Assembly (NCBI RefSeq): GCF_051846935.1
Contig: NZ_JBPYCS010000023.1
Coordinates: 1-39,207, forward strand
DNA from: JBPYCR01 sp051846935
GTDB taxonomy: Bacteria > Bacillota > Bacilli > Bacillales > Amphibacillaceae
DNA: 39,207 bases
Direction of reading: 5' to 3'
Shown piece by piece: positions 33,506 through 39,207 of this stretch. The notes under the pieces were generated by a model. That model ran no database searches, was not told where the DNA came from, and was given only the letters and a program-made list of their open reading frames with translations. The translations under genes and the position numbers were made by a program. Numbering within the stretch: position 1 is the stretch's first letter; every line of letters begins with the position of its first letter.

Positions 33506-34288
33506 TTAACCGGCTTTGTATTCCAATCTTAACCGATCCGCTACCATCGCAATAAATTCTGAATTCGTTGGCTTTGCTTTAGAAATACTCACCGTATAAC
33601 CAAACAAGTCGGAAATTGAATCTATATTCCCCCTGCTCCAAGCGACTTCAATCGCATGACGTATCGCTCGCTCAACTCTAGATGCAGTTGTATTAAACTT
33701 TTTAGCAATTTCTGGGTAAAGTATTTTCGTTATCGATCCTAATAGTTCTATGTCATTGTATACCATCGTAATCGCTTCACGTAAGTACATATAGCCCTTT
33801 ATATGTGCTGGTACACCAATTTCATGAATAATGCTTGTAATATTTGCTTCTAAATCTTTTTTGCTTTTAAGCTTTTTAGGTGTTTTTAAACTATTTCTTG
33901 AAGCAGGAGTTGCACTCCCATATACTTGTCTCACTTGGTCTGCCAGATTATCCATATCAAAAGGTTTTAAAATAAAATATGAGGCCCCGATATCTACTGC
34001 CTTTTTCATCACTTCTTCTTGCCCAAAAGCAGTAAGCATTATAACACTTGGATATTTGTCTCTGTCTGACTCTTTTAATGAATTCAACACTGCCAACCCA
34101 TCAATATGTGGCATAATTATATCCAATATTAAAATATCCGGCTCCAATTCTTCGAGCAATTCCAAACAATCTCTTCCATTATACGCAGTTCCAATTACTT
34201 CAATATCTTCTTGTTCATCAAAATAGTCTTCCATCATTTGTACAAGTTCTTTGTTATCATCAATTAAGCATACTGATATTCTGTCCAA
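33506..34288 (-). CDS. spo0A: Sporulation master regulator Spo0A
   Basis: Response regulator at the end of the phosphorelay that commits cells to sporulation. The 260-residue protein has the receiver domain with acidic pocket Asp10-Asp11, phosphorylated Asp56 (LDIIMPH), Thr in MLTAFGQE and Lys in FILKPFD. A linker (about 125-150) leads to the Spo0A effector domain with the HTH ending SRVERAIRHAIEVAWSRG. The start is taken as TTG at 34288 (then DRISVCLIDDN), preceded by GGAGGAG; this matches the B. subtilis N-terminus and numbering. A sigma-H promoter with a Spo0A box lies upstream. Confidence 0.97.
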   Translation of the reverse strand: MDRISVCLIDDNKELVQMMEDYFDEQEDIEVIGTAYNGRDCLELLEELEPDILILDIIMPHIDGLAVLNSLKESDRDKYPSVIMLTAFGQEEVMKKAVDIGASYFILKPFDMDNLADQVRQVYGSATPASRNSLKTPKKLKSKKDLEANITSIIHEIGVPAHIKGYMYLREAITMVYNDIELLGSITKILYPEIAKKFNTTASRVERAIRHAIEVAWSRGNIDSISDLFGYTVSISKAKPTNSEFIAMVADRLRLEYKAG

Positions 34289-34336
34289 AACCTGTTCTCC
34301 TCCTTTAAATTGGTGCAAATTTCCTCTTAGCAATAA

Positions 34337-34365
34337 CTATTCGACATGATTTATTATTTTCCTTT
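34337..34365 (-). promoter_or_regulatory. Sigma-H promoter of spo0A with overlapping Spo0A box
   Basis: On the minus strand, AAAGGAAAA (34357-34365), 11 bp, GTCGAATAG (34337-34345) fits the sigma-H pattern RnAGGwwWW-N11-RnnGAATww with one -10 edge mismatch. TGTCGAA (34340-34346) is a perfect 0A box that overlaps the -10, so Spo0A could directly block or modulate its own promoter. Confidence 0.75.
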
Positions 34366-34451
34366 TAAAAAATGAAAAAATTCAATCTCTTTTATTTGCT
34401 TTGTTTTTCTACATTTTATTTGCTTTTTCTACTTCACCTGCCATTTTTATA

Positions 34452-34493
34452 AAAAACAGAACTTGTTAAGATGTTTTTCACCTTAACAAGTTC
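34452..34493 (-). terminator. Terminator of spoIVB
   Basis: GAACTTGTTAAG (34459-34470) and CTTAACAAGTTC (34482-34493) form a perfect 12-bp stem, 11-nt loop, followed on the minus strand by G and six T. It lies 5 bases past the spoIVB stop. Confidence 0.93.
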
Positions 34494-34497
34494 GTTG

Positions 34498-35772
34498 TTA
34501 ACTTGCTTTTGTTTTTTCCCTGTTGTAAATATCAATACCAGCTTCTTGTAACATCCATTCAATATGCACACCGTATCCCGATGTAGGATCATTAACAAAC
34601 ACGTGAGTCACTGCTCCGATTACTTTCCCATCTTGAATAATAGGACTTCCACTCATACCTTGTACAATTCCGCCTGTTTTTTTCAATAATTCTTGATCTG
34701 TGATTTTAATAACCATGCCTTTTGTAGCTGGAAACTTTTGTGGTATACTGCTTACAATTTCAATATCAAACTCTTCAACCTGTTCTCCTTCAATAACGGT
34801 TAATATTTTACCAGGCCCTTCTTTTACATCCTTAGATAATGAAATCGGCATTGGTTCATCATATTTTCCGTTATATATGGATTTGTTTAGCTTTCCAAAA
34901 ATACCGAAGGGGCTATTTTTTGTAATTGATCCTAATTTGTTTCGATCAACTGAAAATTGTGCTTGTTTTTCACCAGGGATACCGTTATTCCCTTTTTCAA
35001 TTGAAGTAACATTGGACTTTACAATAGTCCCCTCATGAATATCAATCGGTTTTTTTGTATCCATATCCGAAATCACATGCCCTAAAGCTCCATATTTTTT
35101 TGTTTCTGGGTCGTAAAAAGAAACCGTTCCAATTCCTGCAGCAGAGTCCCTAATATACAATCCAATTTGGTAGGTGCTATCCTTATTATCCTTAACAGGC
35201 TTAAGTGTTGCATTGACAAATTCATTCCCTCTTTTAATTTTTAACTCCATTGATTTATTATCTTTGCCAGCTGCCTCCACATAAGGTCTAACTTCCTCCA
35301 TCTTTTTAATGGGCTTTCCGTTTATTTCCAAAATCACATCACCTACACGTATTTGAGCATCCTCCCCTGGCGATGATGTGCCTTCTTTTCCACTTACTAA
35401 ATGATGTCCAACAACTAGTACACCTTTCGTATGCAACTGCACTCCGATTGATTGACCTCCTGGAATAACTTTAATATCATCTAAAATCGACACATTAACT
35501 TTTTTTATAGGTACTCCAGATACCTCATATAAAAGTTCTGCATTTCCAGGTGCTTTTGTATAAAAAGATGAATCAATTGCTTTAATGGTTTCGTCTTTCA
35601 AAGCTACTTGAACGTTGTTCAGTTCTGGTACTTCAAGGGGAGACTGATTGTGAAATACAATTACTTCTTTTGGAATCGAAAGATATTCATTCAAAGGGGT
35701 TGTAAAAGGAACAGCCAATAAAACCGTAAGGAGCAGAACACCAATTAACCTTCTCGTTATTTCATACTTCAA
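34498..35772 (-). CDS. spoIVB: SpoIVB serine peptidase (sigma-K checkpoint)
   Basis: Forespore-made protease that crosses into the intermembrane space and triggers processing of pro-sigma-K. The protein of about 424 residues has an N-terminal membrane anchor (about 9-27), a PDZ domain (about 105-185), and an S55 peptidase domain with GALGHVISD (catalytic His) and GMSGSP near 372-377 (catalytic Ser). The TTG at 35772 is preferred because GAGGAG lies at normal distance; the GTG at 35781 is only 1 nt from it. It sits between recN and spo0A, the conserved order. A forespore promoter is expected but was not convincingly located. Confidence 0.94.
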   Translation of the reverse strand: MKYEITRRLIGVLLLTVLLAVPFTTPLNEYLSIPKEVIVFHNQSPLEVPELNNVQVALKDETIKAIDSSFYTKAPGNAELLYEVSGVPIKKVNVSILDDIKVIPGGQSIGVQLHTKGVLVVGHHLVSGKEGTSSPGEDAQIRVGDVILEINGKPIKKMEEVRPYVEAAGKDNKSMELKIKRGNEFVNATLKPVKDNKDSTYQIGLYIRDSAAGIGTVSFYDPETKKYGALGHVISDMDTKKPIDIHEGTIVKSNVTSIEKGNNGIPGEKQAQFSVDRNKLGSITKNSPFGIFGKLNKSIYNGKYDEPMPISLSKDVKEGPGKILTVIEGEQVEEFDIEIVSSIPQKFPATKGMVIKITDQELLKKTGGIVQGMSGSPIIQDGKVIGAVTHVFVNDPTSGYGVHIEWMLQEAGIDIYNREKTKAS

Positions 35773-35900
35773 TCCGCTCACTCTCCTCGTTCCTAACCCA
35801 TACCTTTTAATTTTTATCTGTATGACTAATTTGACCTAATACGGTGTTTTTTAAACTGGTGAAAAAAAAGAAATACTGTGAATCATTTCCTGTAATACAA

Positions 35901-35941
35901 AAAAGAAAAAGCCATTTATTTAAATATTGGCTTTTTCTTTT
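35901..35941 (-). terminator. Terminator overlapping the 3' end of recN
   Basis: AAAAGAAAAAGCCA (35901-35914) and TGGCTTTTTCTTTT (35928-35941) form a 14-bp stem with a T-rich tail on the minus strand. The upstream arm lies inside the last codons of recN, separating it from spoIVB. Confidence 0.88.
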
Positions 35942-37644
35942 TTGTTTGTTTTAAATTGATTTGCTAATAACAACATCTCTTGAGCATGATCGGTGGCAGT
36001 ATCTGTCAGCTCTCTTCCAGTTATCATACGACTTATTTCTTCTGCTTTTTCTTTTGTTGTTAATTCATTTACGTACGTAGCAGTGCGGTTATGAACTGTT
36101 TCTTTTTTAATTAGTTTATGAAAGTCAGCCATAGCTGCAACTTGAGGCAAATGCGTAATGCACAGAACTTGGGATGATATAGATGTTTCATAAATTTTTT
36201 CAGCGATTGCTTGTGCAACGCGACCGCTTACTCCGGTATCTACTTCATCAAAAATGACACTCGTTATCCCTTGATGGCGAGCAAATAGACCTTTTAATGC
36301 GAGCATAATTCGGGATAGTTCTCCACCAGAAGCAACCTTATGTAACGGTTTAAGCGGTTCACCAGAATTTGTTGAAATTAAAAATTTCACAACATCGATT
36401 CCATTTTGATGTAAGTCTGACTCAGTGGCTGCTTCTTTATTATTTTTAAAGGAAATTGAAAACAATGCATTTTCTAGATACAATTGTTTTAATTCTACAT
36501 GAATACTTTGTTCCAATTTTTGTGCTGCAAGCTTCCGTAATTCGTGTAACTGCTTTCCTTTATGTAGGGCTTTTTTCGTTAACGCTGCTATCGTATCGGT
36601 TAGCTTGTTTAGATGTAAATCTTTATTTTGTATTTGTTCAATTTCTTTATTTATTTTTAACTGATAATGTACTATTTCATCCACAGTACTCCCATATTTC
36701 TTTTTTAAACGATTTATATCATTTAATCTACTCTCAATACCATCTAATTGATATGGATCGTATTGCAGAGAATCTTTAAAATTACGCAGCTCAGCACTTA
36801 GTTCCTCAATTAAATAATAATGATCGTTTAATTTTTCTGCTTTTTCAGCAATAAATGGATCAAACGATTTATTATCGTCTAGCGCCATCTTAGCTTTATG
36901 CAACCATTCTAACCCTTTTCGTTCCCCATACAATGCATTATAGGCATCCTGAACACCAAGAAATATTTTTTCGAAATTAACAAAATAAGTACGTTTTTTT
37001 TCTAACTCAATATCTTCTGAGTCCTGTAATTCTGCTTCCTCAATTTCTTTAGCTTGGAACTGTAAAAGATCTAATCTATGTGCCATTTCTTGCTCATTTT
37101 CACTTAAACGTTTGTATTCCTTCCTTGCTTTTACTAACGCTTCATAAATAATTAAATACTCTTCTTTAATGGGCTGTATCGATTTTTGTGCGTACATATC
37201 AAGGAGTTGGATATGATTTGACTGATCCATCAATGACTGCGTTTCGTGTTGTCCATGAATATCGATTAGCGTATTGCCTAGTTGCTTTAAAATTGTCAAT
37301 GTTACCAGTTTCCCATTAACTCGGCAAATACTTTTACCGGTGTCTGTTATAGTACGATGGATGACAAGCATTCCATCTTCAATATCTAATCCGTATGCAT
37401 CAATTAAGGCGAAAATTGAATGTTTTTCATCGTCAATCGTAAATAACCCTTGGATTTCTGCTTGTTTTGCGCCATGTCTTACGAAATGAACAGAGCCGCG
37501 TTCACCAGCCAACAACTGCACTGCATCAATTATGATTGATTTACCAGCACCTGTTTCTCCAGTTAAAACGGTGAGCCCATCACGAAATGTAATTGAAATC
37601 TGGTCTATTATCGCAAAATCTTTAATGGATAATTCCGTTAACAT
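35920..37644 (-). CDS. recN: DNA repair protein RecN
   Basis: SMC-like ATPase that gathers around double-strand breaks early in repair. The 574-residue protein has an N-terminal Walker A GETGAGKS (29-36) and a long central coiled-coil (about 150-400). The C-terminal ABC half has GGELSR (signature) and FDEVDTGVSG (Walker B). The start is ATG at 37644 (MLTELSIKDF) with GATGAGGTGA upstream; the frame open to 37671 overlaps the ribosome site. It follows ahrC closely; no LexA box is seen upstream. Confidence 0.95.
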   Translation of the reverse strand: MLTELSIKDFAIIDQISITFRDGLTVLTGETGAGKSIIIDAVQLLAGERGSVHFVRHGAKQAEIQGLFTIDDEKHSIFALIDAYGLDIEDGMLVIHRTITDTGKSICRVNGKLVTLTILKQLGNTLIDIHGQHETQSLMDQSNHIQLLDMYAQKSIQPIKEEYLIIYEALVKARKEYKRLSENEQEMAHRLDLLQFQAKEIEEAELQDSEDIELEKKRTYFVNFEKIFLGVQDAYNALYGERKGLEWLHKAKMALDDNKSFDPFIAEKAEKLNDHYYLIEELSAELRNFKDSLQYDPYQLDGIESRLNDINRLKKKYGSTVDEIVHYQLKINKEIEQIQNKDLHLNKLTDTIAALTKKALHKGKQLHELRKLAAQKLEQSIHVELKQLYLENALFSISFKNNKEAATESDLHQNGIDVVKFLISTNSGEPLKPLHKVASGGELSRIMLALKGLFARHQGITSVIFDEVDTGVSGRVAQAIAEKIYETSISSQVLCITHLPQVAAMADFHKLIKKETVHNRTATYVNELTTKEKAEEISRMITGRELTDTATDHAQEMLLLANQFKTNKKEKANI

Positions 37645-37672
37645 TTTTCGATTCACCTCATCCGTTCGCATG

Positions 37673-38122
37673 TTAAAGCATATTTATTAGACGCTCTTGA
37701 ATTGCTTCAGCATCTGATTCGGTTCGACAAATAATTAAGCACGTATCATCCCCACAAATTGTCCCCATAATTTCCGACCAATCTAAGTTGTCAATCAATA
37801 CTCCTATTGCATGGGCATTTCCGGGCAAAGTCCTTAATACAATAAACAGGCTTGTATGATCAATTTTTACAAATGCATCCATTATTAATCTTTTTAGCTT
37901 TTCTAAAGGATTAAAGCGTTGATCTGCGGGTAAGCTATATTTATATTTACCATTAATCGAAGGCACTTTGACTAGATGAAGCTCCTTAATATCTCTTGAA
38001 ATTGTAGCTTGTGTTACATTGTAGCCAAGTACTTTTAGTTGATCGACTAATTCATCTTGTGTCTCAATATCATTTTCTGTAATTAATTCACGTATTTTAA
38101 TGTGTCGTTTAATTTTACTCAT
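37673..38122 (-). CDS. argR: Arginine repressor ArgR/AhrC
   Basis: Arginine-responsive hexameric regulator that represses arginine synthesis and activates catabolism. The 149-residue length is standard. The N-terminal winged HTH (about 1-70) has TQATISRDIKELHLVKV; the C-terminal domain binds arginine and forms trimers, with GTICGDDTCLIICR near 120-133 holding the GDDT motif. The start is ATG at 38122 with GGAGG upstream; an in-frame ATG at 38152 overlaps the end of tlyA and has no ribosome site. The conserved tlyA-ahrC-recN order suggests one operon. Confidence 0.95.
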   Translation of the reverse strand: MSKIKRHIKIRELITENDIETQDELVDQLKVLGYNVTQATISRDIKELHLVKVPSINGKYKYSLPADQRFNPLEKLKRLIMDAFVKIDHTSLFIVLRTLPGNAHAIGVLIDNLDWSEIMGTICGDDTCLIICRTESDAEAIQERLINML

Positions 38123-38148
38123 TTCATACCTCCAGCAGGATGGTAAAT

Positions 38149-38979
38149 TCACATTTTACTGTTAAATTCCAGATGGGCACTATTAATAGTTTCGTCTATA
38201 AGCTTTTCAATTTCATTATTTTTCGTTCCCTTATGATCAGCTTTATTCCACCCGAAATGTGCAAGGTATTCAATATTACCATCTCCGCCAGTTATGGGTG
38301 AATACGTTAAATCATGTAACGAATAGTTTTCGTCAATTGAAAAGGTAATAATCTTATTTAATACATCGGCATGGATTTTTTTATCACGAACAATTCCTTT
38401 TTTTCCAACCAGCTCTCTTTTTGTTTCGAATTGAGGCTTTATTAAAGCAATTATATCACTATTATTTGTAAGAATCTGCTTTAAAACGGGTAAAATTAAC
38501 GTCAAGGAAATAAACGAGACATCAATTGTAGCTAAGTTTGGTTGTCCTTGTTGGAACATATCTATTGTAGCATAGCGAAAGTTTGTTCGTTCCATTACAA
38601 CGACACGTTTATCACTTCTTAATTTCCAATCAAGCTGATTATATCCGACATCGATGGCGTAACATAGAGATACACCATTTTGAAGGGCACAATCTGTAAA
38701 CCCTCCAGTGGAGGAGCCGACATCTACCATTATTTTATCCTTTACATCTACTTGAAAATAATGCAATGCTTTTTCTAATTTCAAACCGCCCCGCCCAACA
38801 TAAGGAAGAAGTTTTCCTTTTACTGTAAGTGGGATATCGACCTTCACTTTCATTCCTGGCTTGTCCAATAGATGATTTTCAGAATATACTTGACCTGCCA
38901 TTATAACACGTTTTGCTTTCTCTCGTGTGTCAATTAAATTTCTCTTCACTAAAAGTACATCAAGTCGTTCTTTTTCCAT
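38149..38979 (-). CDS. tlyA: TlyA-family S4-domain rRNA methyltransferase (YqxC)
   Basis: A 276-residue protein with an N-terminal S4 RNA-binding domain (about 4-60, RLDVLLVKRNLIDTREKAKR) and a FtsJ-like Rossmann methyltransferase domain. The SAM motif is VDVGSSTGGFTDCAL (about 91-105), and KPQFE (about 188-192) supplies a catalytic-site lysine. Mycobacterial TlyA methylates 2'-OH of rRNA; the exact target here is inferred. The start is ATG with AAAAGGA upstream. The 228 bases to the window edge hold no gene, although dxs lies close upstream in B. subtilis. Confidence 0.92.
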   Translation of the reverse strand: MEKERLDVLLVKRNLIDTREKAKRVIMAGQVYSENHLLDKPGMKVKVDIPLTVKGKLLPYVGRGGLKLEKALHYFQVDVKDKIMVDVGSSTGGFTDCALQNGVSLCYAIDVGYNQLDWKLRSDKRVVVMERTNFRYATIDMFQQGQPNLATIDVSFISLTLILPVLKQILTNNSDIIALIKPQFETKRELVGKKGIVRDKKIHADVLNKIITFSIDENYSLHDLTYSPITGGDGNIEYLAHFGWNKADHKGTKNNEIEKLIDETINSAHLEFNSKM

Positions 38980-39207
38980 ATCAATTATCCTTTTTATTAG
39001 TCTGTTATCGTCTATACGTATATGCTGACAAACTTAAAGCAACAGGTATATAACGTGTGTATATTGAGGGTAGTATTCGAAGAAATGGTAAAGATATATT
39101 TCTTTTTGTTGCTATCAAAATTTTGTCCATTAGTTGCGTAATTTATTATTCAAAACGTACAATCTACATACAAAAGAAATCGCAATAAATAAGTGAGTGC
39201 TATTTAG

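Noticed and set aside
33831..34226. 131-codon plus-strand frame
   Set aside because: Antisense to the spo0A receiver domain.
34700..35038. 112-codon plus-strand frame
   Set aside because: Antisense to spoIVB, with no independent signal.
35782..35860. Sigma-G promoter for spoIVB
   Set aside because: A CATACAG-like -10 is present, but no -35 lies at the required spacing.
39180..39207. CIRCE element (HrcA site) at the right edge
   Set aside because: Only one half (GAGTGCTA) is visible and no inverted partner precedes it at 9 bp.

Overview
This is chromosomal DNA of a low-GC, endospore-forming member of the Bacillaceae. The evidence is spo0A, spoIVB and spoVK, Bacillus-type SOS boxes, a sigma-L (sigma-54) controlled bkd operon, strong AGGAGG-type ribosome sites and frequent TTG starts. 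The protein sequences look most like the Oceanobacillus/Virgibacillus group, but that is an impression from memory and not a search result. No tRNA, rRNA, CRISPR array, transposase or prophage gene was seen.

Layout. (1) Positions 1-4349: the likely 5' end of sirA at the left edge, then tkt, ynzC and an SOS operon (a 32-codon membrane micropeptide plus yneB), with lexA divergent from it. LexA boxes fill the shared control region. (2) 4350-4948: a 600-base gap without a gene, holding a GC-richer palindromic repeat. (3) 4949-14755, all on the minus strand: mutS-mutL-dps-miaA-hfq (mismatch repair, iron storage, tRNA modification, RNA chaperone), then spoVK and the overlapping pair hflX-ynbB. (4) 15006-16676, plus strand: a glycerophosphodiester phosphodiesterase and RNase Z. 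(5) 16704-21705: polymerase IV, a peptidase T-like enzyme with a methylmalonyl-CoA-epimerase-like protein, the Prli42 miniprotein, a YqjA-like membrane protein and bacilliredoxin BrxB. (6) 21841-31011: the branched-chain amino acid catabolic operon bcd-buk-lpdV-bkdAA-bkdAB-bkdB, with its activator bkdR upstream, a sigma-54 promoter and a strong dyad that probably binds BkdR. The usual ptb gene is missing. (7) 31528-33281, plus strand: a YqzF-like protein and an aspartokinase. (8) 33506-38979, minus strand: tlyA-ahrC-recN, spoIVB and spo0A, the conserved sporulation/DNA-repair block.

How it fits together. Two conserved blocks that lie far apart in Bacillus subtilis (tkt-lexA...hfq-mutSL, and yqj-bkd-spo0A-recN) are joined here near 14.8 kb. 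Two stress and developmental circuits can be read directly from DNA sites. The first is a LexA circuit controlling a micropeptide that sits where the cell-division inhibitor gene yneA is expected. The second is a Spo0A/sigma-H circuit with 0A boxes at spo0A and at the putative sirA promoter. The least explained sequences are the micropeptide, a 125-bp imperfect hairpin between the aspartokinase gene and spo0A, the palindromic repeat at 4467-4578, the dyad cluster near 20.05 kb and a 17-bp tandem motif before the aspartokinase gene.
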